A DNA stretch of 64,000 nt, from the NCBI GenBank assembly GCA_036268075.1, contig DATAUV010000114.1, positions 19,876 to 83,875 on the forward strand, read 5' to 3'. The notes beneath the pieces are model-generated. The model worked only from the letters and a program-made list of their open reading frames with translations. It ran no database searches and was not told the origin of the DNA. The position numbers and the translations under genes were made by a program. Source of the DNA: DATARH01 sp036268075 (lineage in GTDB: Bacteria; Pseudomonadota; Alphaproteobacteria; ATCC43930; CGMCC-115725). Of the stretch, positions 34,148 to 42,489 are shown in pieces; the stretch's first letter is position 1; the number at the start of each line of letters is the position of its first letter.

Positions 34148-36168
34148 TGGACCCGATAACCCTCGAAATCCTCAGCGAGGGCCTCATCTCCGTCGTCCGC
34201 GAGATGCGCGCGACCGTGTTTCGCACCGCCCGCTCGGTGGCGATCTACGAGGCGAAGGATTTCTCCTGCGGCCTCTTCGACCCCGACACCCAGGTCGTCG
34301 CGCAATCCGAGGATATCGGCGCGCATGTCGTGCCGCTGCCGTGGTCGGTCAAATTCGCGATGGAGGATTTCGCCGGCGACCTCGCGCCCGGCGACGTGAT
34401 CGTGCTCAACGACCCCTATCGCGGCGGGACCCACCTCAACGACGTGACGCTGATCTACCCGGTCTTCGCCGGCGGCAAGCTGATCTTCTTCCCGGCCGTG
34501 CGCGAGCATTGGGCCGATGTCGGCGGCGCCGTGCCGGGGAGCCTGTCGGGGACCGCGACCGAGATTTACCAGGAGGGGGTGCGCATCCCGCCGATCAAGC
34601 TGGTCGAGGCGGGCAAGATCAACAAGGCGGCGATGGACCTCATTCTCAGCAACATGCGCGTGCCCGACGAGCGGCTCGGCGATTTCCATGCCGGGATGGC
34701 GGCCTGCCGCACCGCCGAAAAGCGCATCAACGAGCTGGTCGCGCGCCATGGCACCGAGACGCTGCTCGAATGCGTGCGCATCAACCTCGACCGTTCCGAG
34801 GCGCGGATGCGGGCACAGATCGCCCTCCTGCCCGACGGCGAATTTCATTATGAGGACTATCTCGAAACCTTTGGCGACCAGGGCCTCGACCCGCTGCTGC
34901 TGCCGCTCAAGCTGACGATCGCCGGCGACACCTTGACCGCCGATTTCACCGGCGCCTCGCCGCAGGTGCCGGTGCCGGTCAACTCGACCCTGGCGGTGAC
35001 CGCGGCCTCGGTCTTCATCACCCTCAAATCCGCACTCGACCCGACCGCCGCGCTCAACCACGGCTCGTTCCGCCCGGTCGAGGTGATCGCGCCCGAAGGC
35101 ACGATCGTCAACGTCAGGCACCCCGCCCCGGCCGGCTCGCACGGCGAGATCCGCAAGCGCGTCGTCGCGACGATGCTGGGCGCGCTGAGCCAGATCGTGC
35201 CCGACCTCATCTCCGGCGACATCCACCGCACCTCGTTCCACAATCTGATCGGCGGCATCCACCCCCGGACCGGCAAGGAATACGTCCATTACGAATGGTC
35301 ATCGGGCGGCAACGGCGCCTTTGCCGAGGATGACGGCGCCAGCGCGATGGCGACGATCGATTGGGGCGATTTGACCACGGTGCAGCCGAGCGAGGTGTTG
35401 GAGACGCGATTTCCGCTGGTCGTCGAGTGGTCGCGGCTCGGCACCGATTCCGGCGGCGACGGCGCCCATCGCGGCGGGCTCGGGATGCGCCGCGCGCTCA
35501 GGCTCCGCGAAGGCAACGCGACCTATTCGCTGCTGTCGGACGGCGCGGTGGTGCCGCCTTTCGGCGTGCTCGGGGGCGAGTCGGCGGCGCCTGTCGATTC
35601 GTTCGTGATGCGCGACGGCCGCGAAATCCGCTTCGCCCACCCCGGCAAGGTTGGCGGGTTCGCCTTGCGCGAGGGCGACACGGTGACCCTCCAATCCGCC
35701 GGCGGCGGAGGCTACGGCGACCCAATCGGCCGCCCCGCCGAAGCGGTCGCCGAGGATGTACGCGAAGGCTACGTCACCGCCGTCCACGCCCGCGAGATGT
35801 ACGGCGTCGTCGTTACGGGTGGCGGGGTAGACGCGGCGGCGACCAAAACCTTGCGGCAAGAAATCCGGGCGGACCGCCTCTTCCTGACCGTGCGCTATCG
35901 GACAAAGCCGCTCTTCGCGGCGGGCCGCTACAGCCGCCACCGCATCTGCCCCCTCCACCCCGGCGACGCGGCGAGGCTCGGCGTCAGCGACGGCGCGATC
36001 GTCGAGCTGGTCGGCCGAGGCGGCCCGGCTTTGCGCGCCTGGGCGGTCATCGACGAGGCCATGGAATGCGGCGCAGTGCCGCTCGACCCCATAGGCGCGA
36101 GCATTGTCGGGGCCAAGCCGGGCGAAGCCCTTCACGTGCGGCCTCTACGGCGAGTAACGGTGTCGTAG
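34147..36168 (+). CDS. hyuB: Hydantoinase/oxoprolinase family, subunit B
   Basis: A 673-aa partner of HyuA. It begins MDPITLEILSEGLISVVREM, the normal HyuB N-terminus. Family segments are FSCGLFDPDTQVVAQSEDIGAH, GDVIVLNDPYRGGTHLNDVT, GDFHAGMAACRTAEKR and GSHGEIRKRVVATMLGAL. The last ~100 residues (from HRICPLHPGDAARLGVSDG to EALHVRPLRR) go beyond the usual HyuB core and look like a small double-psi barrel, as in molybdopterin-dinucleotide-binding domains. Its TAG stop lies inside a GTAGGATGGG palindrome. Confidence 0.93.
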   Translation: MDPITLEILSEGLISVVREMRATVFRTARSVAIYEAKDFSCGLFDPDTQVVAQSEDIGAHVVPLPWSVKFAMEDFAGDLAPGDVIVLNDPYRGGTHLNDVTLIYPVFAGGKLIFFPAVREHWADVGGAVPGSLSGTATEIYQEGVRIPPIKLVEAGKINKAAMDLILSNMRVPDERLGDFHAGMAACRTAEKRINELVARHGTETLLECVRINLDRSEARMRAQIALLPDGEFHYEDYLETFGDQGLDPLLLPLKLTIAGDTLTADFTGASPQVPVPVNSTLAVTAASVFITLKSALDPTAALNHGSFRPVEVIAPEGTIVNVRHPAPAGSHGEIRKRVVATMLGALSQIVPDLISGDIHRTSFHNLIGGIHPRTGKEYVHYEWSSGGNGAFAEDDGASAMATIDWGDLTTVQPSEVLETRFPLVVEWSRLGTDSGGDGAHRGGLGMRRALRLREGNATYSLLSDGAVVPPFGVLGGESAAPVDSFVMRDGREIRFAHPGKVGGFALREGDTVTLQSAGGGGYGDPIGRPAEAVAEDVREGYVTAVHAREMYGVVVTGGGVDAAATKTLRQEIRADRLFLTVRYRTKPLFAAGRYSRHRICPLHPGDAARLGVSDGAIVELVGRGGPALRAWAVIDEAMECGAVPLDPIGASIVGAKPGEALHVRPLRRVTVS

Positions 36169-36423
36169 GATGGGCTGAGCGCAGCGAAGCCCATCGGTTC
36201 TAGGTTCACCACGGAGGCACAGAGGACACGGAGGAAAAGCAATATTTCGCCGCAGAGTACGCGGAGGAGGCGCGGAGGTCGCGGTGGGCTTCGGACGCAC
36301 CGCGTCCTCTGCGAAACCACCGCGTACTCCGCGGTAAACCTTTCTCCTCCGTGTCCTCTGTGCCTGCGTGGTGAACCTGACTCGTTTGATGGGCTTCGCT
36401 GCGCTCAGCCCATCCTACGACAC
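36161..36423. repeat. Nested palindrome (GTAGGATGGG family), copy 4, longest
   Basis: A 263-bp element. Outer arms TGTCGTAGGATGGGCTGAGC and GCTCAGCCCATCCTACGACA; middle arms GGTTCACCACGGAGGCACAG and its inverse near 36355-36378; inner arms CGCCGCAGAGTACGCGGAGG against CCGCGTACTCCGCGG. It fills the convergent gap between hyuB and the FMN reductase and supplies the hyuB stop. Confidence 0.85.
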
Positions 36424-36425
36424 CA

Positions 36426-36983
36426 TCACGTGTACCGGGCGGCCAGCGGGATTGGGCCGAGGGAGGCTGGGTCCAGGCTGCGCAGCTTCGCCAGCGTCTC
36501 CACCAACGCCGCCATGTCCATCAGCGCGCCTTCCGACGAAAGCTTGCCGTCCTTGAAATCGCCGCCGGTCAGGTACACCCCGGTCGGGGCGACGAGGGCG
36601 CCGAACCAGGCGAGGACGGCGCGGAGCTGGGTGTCGACGGCGAGGTAGTGGTGCGGGGAGCCGCCCATCGCGACAATCCCGACGGGCTTGCCCCGCAAGG
36701 CCGCGACCGGGGCGATGTCGAGGAGGTTCTTGAGGACGCCGGGATAGCTCGCGCGGTAGACCGGCGCGGCGATCAGGACCGATCTGGCCGCGACCAGCTT
36801 TGCCACCGCGCCCCGTGTCGCCGCGTTGTAGGCGTCGTCGGCGCGGCCGTCGCAGATTTCGACCCCGGCATCGGCGAGGTTCAGCGTGTCGGCATCGCCG
36901 GCGATGTCGGCCGCCGCCCGCATCGCCGCGGCGAGGCGGCCGGGCGGGGTCGCGGCGCCGACGACGATCAGCAAATCCGCCAT
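36426..36983 (-). CDS. NADPH-dependent FMN reductase
   Basis: A 185-aa flavodoxin-like oxidoreductase (SsuE/NtaB type) that supplies reduced FMN. Signatures: LLIVVGAATPPGRLA near the N-terminus, APVYRASYPGVLKNLLD (flavin-binding loop) and KPVGIVAMGGSPHHYLAVDTQLR. The ATG overlaps the stop of the upstream NtaA-like monooxygenase (TGATG), so the two form a translationally coupled two-component monooxygenase. Confidence 0.92.
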   Translation of the reverse strand: MADLLIVVGAATPPGRLAAAMRAAADIAGDADTLNLADAGVEICDGRADDAYNAATRGAVAKLVAARSVLIAAPVYRASYPGVLKNLLDIAPVAALRGKPVGIVAMGGSPHHYLAVDTQLRAVLAWFGALVAPTGVYLTGGDFKDGKLSSEGALMDMAALVETLAKLRSLDPASLGPIPLAARYT

Positions 36984-38308
36984 CACGCCGCCCCCTCTTG
37001 CCGTGGCCGCAGCGGCGCCGAAATCCGCGGCAGGCCGAAATGGTCGCGCAGCGTCGTGCCCTCGTAGTCCTGCCGGAAGAGGCCTCGGCGCTGCAATTCC
37101 GGCACCACGAGGTCGACGAAATCGGCGAAGGCGCCGGGGAAATGCGCCGGCAGGATGTTGTACCCGTCGGCCGCGCCGGTCGTGAACCATTCCTCGAGCG
37201 TGTCGGCGATCCCCGTCGGCGTGCCGCAAATGACCCAGTGGCCGCGCGCCGCCGCGGTCAGATTATAGAGGTCGCGGAGGGTCATCTTCTCGCGCCGCGC
37301 CATCTCGTAGAGCACGTGGTGAAACGTGCGCCCGCCGTCGCTTTTCGGCGGCGGCGGGACCGGCGCGTCGAGGTCATGGCCGCTCACGTCGTAGCCGATC
37401 CGGCTCGTCACGAGGGTCAGCGCGTTGGTCGGGGTGATGAATGTTTGCAGCTTGGCGAGCTGCTCGCGCGCCTCGGCATCGCTGTTGCCGACGATGCACA
37501 TGACGCCGGGCAGCACCGCGAGCTCATCCGGCGCGCGGCCGTATTTCGCCATTCGGCCCTTGAGATCGGCATAGGCGGCGCGCGCCGGCCCCAGCTCCTG
37601 CACGACCGAGAACACGACATCCGCCGTGCGCGCCGCCAGCTCCAGCCCCGAGGGCGACCCGCCGGCCTGGATGATCACCGGATGCCCCTGCGGACACCGC
37701 GCCTGGTTGATCGGCCCACGCACCTGAAAGAATTTGCCGCGGTGGTTCAGCGGCCGCACCTTGTCGGCGTCGACGTACTGTCCGGTCGCCTTGTCGGCGA
37801 CGATCGCGCCGTCTTCCCAGCAATCCCATAGCCCGCGCACGACATCGACGAACTCGTTGGCCCGCTCGTAGCGCAGCTCGTGGTCGATATGCTCATCGCG
37901 ATTGAAGTTGAGCGCGGCCTTGGGGTTCGAGCTGGTGACGACATTCCACGCCGCGCGCCCGCCCGAGAGATGGTCGATCGAGCCGAACATGCGGGCGACG
38001 TTGTAGGGCTCGGAAAAGCTCGTCGAGACCGTGGCGCCGAGCCCGAGATGCGTCGTGCACTGGCTCAGCACGGAGATCAGGGTCGTCGGCTCGAACCGGC
38101 ACAGGAAGGACGGATGGTCGGTCGGCTCCATCACCATCGAATCGGAGATGAAGAGGAGGTCGAACTTGCCGCGCTCGGCGATGCGGGCGATCTCCTGCAT
38201 CACCGGCAGTTCCATATGCGTCGTGAACGCGCCGTCGTAACGCCACCCGGCCGAATGATTGCCGGTGCCGAGGACGAAGACGCCCATGTGCATCTGTCGT
38301 TTGGCCAT
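36983..38308 (-). CDS. NtaA/DszA-type FMNH2-dependent monooxygenase
   Basis: A 441-aa flavin monooxygenase of the NtaA/SnaA/DszA/SoxA family (oxidation of aminopolycarboxylates, sulfones or similar). Motifs: GVFVLGTGNHSAGWRYDGA at the N-terminus, DLLFISDSMVME, FGSIDHLSGGRAAWNVVTS, VIIQAGGSPSGLELAA, and the C-terminal RRGLFRQDYEGTTLRDHFGL. AAGGA lies 7 nt before the ATG at 38308; the more upstream ATG at 38326 is less likely. It is coupled to the FMN reductase and preceded by a GST gene on the same strand. Confidence 0.93.
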   Translation of the reverse strand: MAKRQMHMGVFVLGTGNHSAGWRYDGAFTTHMELPVMQEIARIAERGKFDLLFISDSMVMEPTDHPSFLCRFEPTTLISVLSQCTTHLGLGATVSTSFSEPYNVARMFGSIDHLSGGRAAWNVVTSSNPKAALNFNRDEHIDHELRYERANEFVDVVRGLWDCWEDGAIVADKATGQYVDADKVRPLNHRGKFFQVRGPINQARCPQGHPVIIQAGGSPSGLELAARTADVVFSVVQELGPARAAYADLKGRMAKYGRAPDELAVLPGVMCIVGNSDAEAREQLAKLQTFITPTNALTLVTSRIGYDVSGHDLDAPVPPPPKSDGGRTFHHVLYEMARREKMTLRDLYNLTAAARGHWVICGTPTGIADTLEEWFTTGAADGYNILPAHFPGAFADFVDLVVPELQRRGLFRQDYEGTTLRDHFGLPRISAPLRPRQEGAA

Positions 38309-38333
38309 GCCCCAATCCTTATTCAAATTGGCC

Positions 38334-38957
38334 TTATTCAGGAAAGTTTCGGCGCCATACTTGCGCCAGCTCGGGCCGCGTCTCGGCCCTGACGGCGATA
38401 CCGTGCAGGACCGGCAAATGCTCGGCGAACCACGGGCGGCGCGGCCGCCATCGCGTCATCACCGCGAGGTAGATGTCGAGCGCCGAGAAGCGCGACCCGA
38501 GAAACCACTCCGCGCCGGCTTCCCGCGCGACCATGCCCCACAGCGATTCGCGGTAGCGCGCGACGTTTTCGGCGAAGTTTTCCGCGCCTTCGGCCGGCGC
38601 GAACCGCTCGGGGTCGTCGATATAGGTGAAGGTCGGGTAGATGTTGGCGACGAGAAACACGAGCCAGCGCAGGAATTTCGGCCGCTCCGCCTCGTCCGCC
38701 AACGGCACCAGCGCCGCGCTCTTCGCGACATCGGCGAGGTAGAGCGTGATCGCGGCGCTTTCGGTCATCACCGCGCCGCCCGGCAGGACCAGGGTCGGCA
38801 CCTGCGCCACCGGGTTGACCGCCGACAGATGCTCGCGCGCGGCGGCGGAGGCGAACAGGTCGTCGACATCCTCGACCTCGAACGGCAGCCCGTACCAGGC
38901 GAGCTGCGCCTCGACCAACGTCGATCCCCAGCCGGGGCGGGCGAAGAGCTTGTACAT
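38334..38957 (-). CDS. Glutathione S-transferase
   Basis: A 207-aa GST. The thioredoxin-like domain opens MYKLFARPGWGSTLVEAQL, carries VPTLVLPGGAVMTESAAITLYLAD (cis-Pro and the gamma-glutamyl-binding Ser), and is followed by a helical domain with FLGSRFSALDIYLAVMTRWRPRR. It lies 25 bp upstream of the NtaA-like gene and so may belong to the same catabolic unit, perhaps cleaving a C-S bond. A palindrome separates it from the divergent monooxygenase gene. Confidence 0.9.
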   Translation of the reverse strand: MYKLFARPGWGSTLVEAQLAWYGLPFEVEDVDDLFASAAAREHLSAVNPVAQVPTLVLPGGAVMTESAAITLYLADVAKSAALVPLADEAERPKFLRWLVFLVANIYPTFTYIDDPERFAPAEGAENFAENVARYRESLWGMVAREAGAEWFLGSRFSALDIYLAVMTRWRPRRPWFAEHLPVLHGIAVRAETRPELAQVWRRNFPE

Positions 38958-39001
38958 CGGAACCAATCTCCCAAAAACAGCGGGCGGGAGCGAGTTCTTT
39001 T

Positions 39002-39170
39002 CCCCTCGCCCGCATTGGGGGAGAGGGTGGATCGCGCAGCGAGACGGGTGAGGGCCGGCCACGGGCGAAGGCCGGGGGAGGTGCCGGGAACGAAGGGCGC
39101 CGCGAGCCGCCCTCACCCTCCCATCGCTTCGCGATAGGCCCCTCCCTCTCCCGCAATGCGGGCGAGGGGT
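39002..39170. repeat. CTCTCCC-type palindrome, copy 2
   Basis: CCCCTCGCCCGCATTGGGGG and CCCGCAATGCGGGCGAGGGG form the outer pair; GGTGAGGGCCGGCCACGGGC and CGAGCCGCCCTCACC the inner pair, with a GGGCGAAGGCCGGGG stretch in the centre. It lies in the divergent promoter gap between the GST and the second NtaA-like gene. Confidence 0.8.
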
Positions 39171-39214
39171 ATATTTGGTGATATACGAATCGAAGCGAGG
39201 CCACGGAGCGCGAC

Positions 39215-40546
39215 ATGGCGGCACACAAGCAAATGCGGTTGGGCGCGTTCATGCGGCCGGTGGGCATCCATACCGGCTGGTGGCGCTATCCGGGCGCCTA
39301 CCCGGACGCCAACTTCAACCTCAACCACCTGATCCGGTTTATCCAAAAGCTGGAGGCGGGCCGGTTCGATGCGTGGTTCATGGCCGACCATCTGGCCGTT
39401 CTCAACATGCCGATGGCGGCGCTGAAGCGGAGCGCGACCGTCACCTCGTTCGACCCGCTGACGCTGCTCCCGGCGCTGGCGATGGTGACGAAGCATATCG
39501 GCCTCATCGCCACCGCCTCGACGACGTTCGAGCCGGCCTACATGATCGCCCGGCGTTTTGCCTCGCTCGACCACATCTCGGGCGGCCGCGCCGGGTGGAA
39601 CCTCGTCACCACCTCGAACCCCGACGCCGCGCTCAATTTCGGCATGACCGAGCATATGGAGCACGGCGAGCGCTATCGCCGGGCGCGCGAATTTTACGAT
39701 GTCGTGACCGGGCTCTGGGACAGCTTTGCCGAGGACGCGTTTGTGCGCGATGTCGAGGAAGGCATCTATTTCGACCCCGACCGCATGCACACGCTCGACT
39801 ACAAGGGCGAGTTCCTGTCGGTGCGCGGCCCCCTCAACATCGGCCGGCCACCGCAGGGCTGGCCGGTGATCGTGCAGGCCGGCGCGTCGGAGGCCGGGCG
39901 GCAGCTCGCCGGCGAGACCGCCGAGATGGTGTTCGCCAGCGGCGGCAGCCTCACCGACGCCAAGGCCAACTATGCCGACATCAAGGCGCGCGGCAAGGCG
40001 ATCGGGCGCGACCCCGACCACATCAAGATCCTCCCCGGCTGCCTCGTGGTTGTCGGCGACACGGCCGAGGAAGCCCGCGCCAAACGCGCCCAGCTCGACA
40101 GCGGCGTCCACGCCGATAGCGGCATCGCCTCGCTGTCGATCGCGCTCGGCCACGACGCCTCGGTGTTCGAGCTCGACGCCCCGCTCCCCGACATCCCCGA
40201 AAGCAACGCCTCGAAATCCGGCCGCCAGCGCGTCATCGACCGCGCCCGGCGCGACAACCTCACCGTCCGCCAGCTCGCCACCATCGCCGGCAGCTATGGG
40301 GGGCTCGCGATGGTCGGGACGCCGACGATGATCGTCGACCAGATGGAGGAGTGGTTTTTCGGTGAAGCCTGCGACGGCTTCAACATCATGTTCCCCTGGG
40401 TTCCCGGCGGCCTCGACGAATTCGTCGACCGCGTCGTGCCGGAGATGCAGCGGCGGAGGTTGTTCCGGACGGAGTACGAGGGGACGACGCTGCGGGAAAA
40501 CCTCGGGCTGCCGCGGCCGGAGAATAGGTTCTTCCCGGACAGATAA
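39215..40546 (+). CDS. NtaA/DszA-type FMNH2-dependent monooxygenase
   Basis: A 443-aa member of the same family as the gene at 36983, but on the other strand. Motifs: GAFMRPVGIHTGWWRYPGA, FDAWFMADHLAVLNMP, FASLDHISGGRAGWNLVTTSN, VIVQAGASEAGRQLAG and the C-terminal RRRLFRTEYEGTTLRENLGL. The three family members in this window have diverged clearly, so they are probably not recent duplicates and may have different substrates. The TAA stop falls inside a GGAGCGCGGGCG-type repeat. Confidence 0.93.
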   Translation: MAAHKQMRLGAFMRPVGIHTGWWRYPGAYPDANFNLNHLIRFIQKLEAGRFDAWFMADHLAVLNMPMAALKRSATVTSFDPLTLLPALAMVTKHIGLIATASTTFEPAYMIARRFASLDHISGGRAGWNLVTTSNPDAALNFGMTEHMEHGERYRRAREFYDVVTGLWDSFAEDAFVRDVEEGIYFDPDRMHTLDYKGEFLSVRGPLNIGRPPQGWPVIVQAGASEAGRQLAGETAEMVFASGGSLTDAKANYADIKARGKAIGRDPDHIKILPGCLVVVGDTAEEARAKRAQLDSGVHADSGIASLSIALGHDASVFELDAPLPDIPESNASKSGRQRVIDRARRDNLTVRQLATIAGSYGGLAMVGTPTMIVDQMEEWFFGEACDGFNIMFPWVPGGLDEFVDRVVPEMQRRRLFRTEYEGTTLRENLGLPRPENRFFPDR

Positions 40547-40625
40547 AAGGACCGCGGGCGTCTCGCCCGCATCTAACGAAAAATGCGGGCGGCCCTTCGA
40601 CAAGCTCAGGAGCCCGCGCTCCTTT
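40545..40625. repeat. AAAGGAGCGCGGGCG-type palindrome, copy 1
   Basis: AAAAGGACCGCGGGCGTCTC and GGAGCCCGCGCTCCTTTA are the outer arms; CGCCCGCATC/AATGCGGGCG the inner pair. A GGCCCTTCGACAAGCTCAGG insert resembles yet another widespread intergenic repeat. A second copy is at 42388, and a decayed piece (TGCGGGCGGGACGCC) is at about 26852. Confidence 0.75.
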
Positions 40626-40640
40626 AGGGGGAACCGCTTA

Positions 40641-41624
40641 GTGCTCGGCATCTTGTACGCCGCCCTCGGCGCGTTCACGTTTGCGGTCAACAACGTGGCG
40701 ATGCGCCGGGGGGTGGTGACGGGCAGCGTCTTGCAAGGCATGGCGCTGACCGTGCCGTTTGGCGGCCTCACCTTCCTCGTCATCGCCGCCGCCTTTGGCG
40801 AATTGGGCCAGATCGCGATGTTCCCGACGGTGGCGGTTGCCTGGCTGGCGGGCCAGGGGATCGTGCATTTCGTGGCCGGCCGATATTGCAACTACAAATC
40901 CAACCAGCTCATGGGGGTGAACCTCTCCGCGCCGGTCGTGCAGCTTCAGATCGTCGTCGCGATGGTGTGGGCGGTGCTGACGCTGCATGAGATCTTCACC
41001 GTGCTGCAGGCGATCGGCTCAGTCTTGATGGTGGGCGGCTCGTTCGTCACCCAGCGCAACGCCAGCCGCGCGAGGAAGGCGCCGGCACCGAACGCCGCCC
41101 AGGCATTCCGGCCGCATGTCGTCTCGGGCTCGCTGTTCGCGCTCGGCGCGGCGATCGGTTATGGCACCTCGCCGCTGATGGCCCGCGAGGCCTTCCTCGC
41201 CGCGCCCGGCGTCGGGACCGCGGCCGGCGGGTGCATCGCCTATGCGTCGGCGACGGTGTTTTTTGCGCTGATCCTCTTGAAGCCGGGCGCCTGGGGCGAC
41301 ATCAGGGGCACCAGCCGCGAAAACCTGCCGTGGTTTCTGTCGGGGGCGGTGACGGTGGCGATTTCCCAGGCCTTCGTCTACGCGTCGCTCGCCCTGGCGC
41401 CGCTGATCGTCGTGACGCCGATCCTCCAGCTCTCGCTGGTGTTCCGGCTGGGGTTGTCGCAATGGGTCAACCGCGAGCACGAGGTGATGAACGCCGCCGT
41501 GATCGTCGGCGCCGTCACGGCGGTGCTGGGTTCGCTCCTCGTCGCGATCCCCAGCGAATATCTGGCATCGTGGCTCGCCCTGCCGACGCCGCTCGCCGAT
41601 TTTCTGCGCTACCGGCTGGCGTAG
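40641..41624 (+). CDS. DMT (EamA) family transporter
   Basis: A 327-aa inner-membrane permease of the drug/metabolite transporter superfamily. About ten helices are visible (LGILYAALGAFTFAVNNVAM, GMALTVPFGGLTFLVIAAAF, VVQLQIVVAMVWAVLTL and others), forming two EamA halves with a charged linker (QRNASRARKAPAPNAAQAF). The GTG start is preceded by GGGGA at 9-nt spacing; the long open frame upstream is a shadow. It may export a product or import a substrate of the neighbouring monooxygenases. Confidence 0.87.
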   Translation: MLGILYAALGAFTFAVNNVAMRRGVVTGSVLQGMALTVPFGGLTFLVIAAAFGELGQIAMFPTVAVAWLAGQGIVHFVAGRYCNYKSNQLMGVNLSAPVVQLQIVVAMVWAVLTLHEIFTVLQAIGSVLMVGGSFVTQRNASRARKAPAPNAAQAFRPHVVSGSLFALGAAIGYGTSPLMAREAFLAAPGVGTAAGGCIAYASATVFFALILLKPGAWGDIRGTSRENLPWFLSGAVTVAISQAFVYASLALAPLIVVTPILQLSLVFRLGLSQWVNREHEVMNAAVIVGAVTAVLGSLLVAIPSEYLASWLALPTPLADFLRYRLA

Positions 41625-41628
41625 CTGG

Positions 41629-42375
41629 CTACTTCAGCAGAAGGGCGGTGCCGCTCAGAAGGACGAGAGCGGCGACGCAGAAGCCGAAGATTCGGGGGTC
41701 GAGGCGGCCGACGATGTGGCTGCCGAGCCACGAGCCGACGACGATCAGCGGCAGGCCCAGCGCCAAGAGGGTGAGGGTCGGACCGGCGTAGAACCCGAAA
41801 TCCGCGTATCCCCCGACCCGCAGCATCGAGCTCACCAGCAGCACCATCGTCATGGTCGCCCGGAAAACTTCGCGCTCCAGCCGCAGGATGTTGAAATAGA
41901 TCACATAGATCGGCCCCGCCCCACCCCCGAACAAGGCGCTGCAGAGCCCGCCCGAAATGCCCGTGACGACCGCCAAGGCACCGTGCCACCGCGCCGGCAG
42001 CGCCGGAGGAACCCCGCCGGTACACAGGACGTAGATCGAATAGAGGATCAGGAAGACGCCGAGACCTCGCCGCAGGGCGTGCTCGTCGAGCATGCTGATG
42101 AAGTAGAAGCCGAACCCGACGCCGACCAACGTATAGGCCATCATGATCGCGAAGTGCCGCCACGCGATAAACCGCCAATCGCGGCTGACATAGCGGATCG
42201 AGGTGACGAGGGTCAGGGCCGACGCGACCGATATGGCCACCGGAAACGGCATGACCAGGGCCAGGAGCGGCACCGCCACCAGCACCGCCCCAAACCCCGC
42301 CGCGCTGCGCACCGCGAACGCGCCGATCAGCACCGCCGCATAGACCGCGAGGCCGGGGTAGGACAAAGGCAACAT
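41629..42375 (-). CDS. TSUP family permease (TauE/SafE sulfite exporter-like)
   Basis: A 248-aa membrane protein with about eight helices. The two internal repeats of the TauE/SafE family are visible: RSAAGFGAVLVAVPLLALVM in the first half and SGGLCSALFGGGAGPIYVIYF in the second. Members export sulfite, sulfoacetate or related anions. Its place among three NtaA/DszA-like monooxygenases suggests it removes sulfite released during desulfonation; that is inference. The ATG at 42375 starts MLPLSYPGLAVYA. Confidence 0.9.
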   Translation of the reverse strand: MLPLSYPGLAVYAAVLIGAFAVRSAAGFGAVLVAVPLLALVMPFPVAISVASALTLVTSIRYVSRDWRFIAWRHFAIMMAYTLVGVGFGFYFISMLDEHALRRGLGVFLILYSIYVLCTGGVPPALPARWHGALAVVTGISGGLCSALFGGGAGPIYVIYFNILRLEREVFRATMTMVLLVSSMLRVGGYADFGFYAGPTLTLLALGLPLIVVGSWLGSHIVGRLDPRIFGFCVAALVLLSGTALLLK

Positions 42376-42387
42376 GCGGCGGGTTCC

Positions 42388-42482
42388 AAAGGAGCGCGGG
42401 CGTCCCGCCCGCATCTCGAGAAAACTTGCGGGTGGGACGCCCGCATCTGCTGTAAGAGCGGGCGGGACGCCCGCGCTCCTTT
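42388..42482. repeat. AAAGGAGCGCGGGCG-type palindrome, copy 2
   Basis: AAAGGAGCGCGGGCGTCCCG and its complement CGGGACGCCCGCGCTCCTTT as outer arms, with CGCCCGCATCTC and a GGGTGGGACGCCCGCATC third block inside. It separates TSUP and the third NtaA-like gene. Confidence 0.85.
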
Positions 42483-42489
42483 GCTTGCC

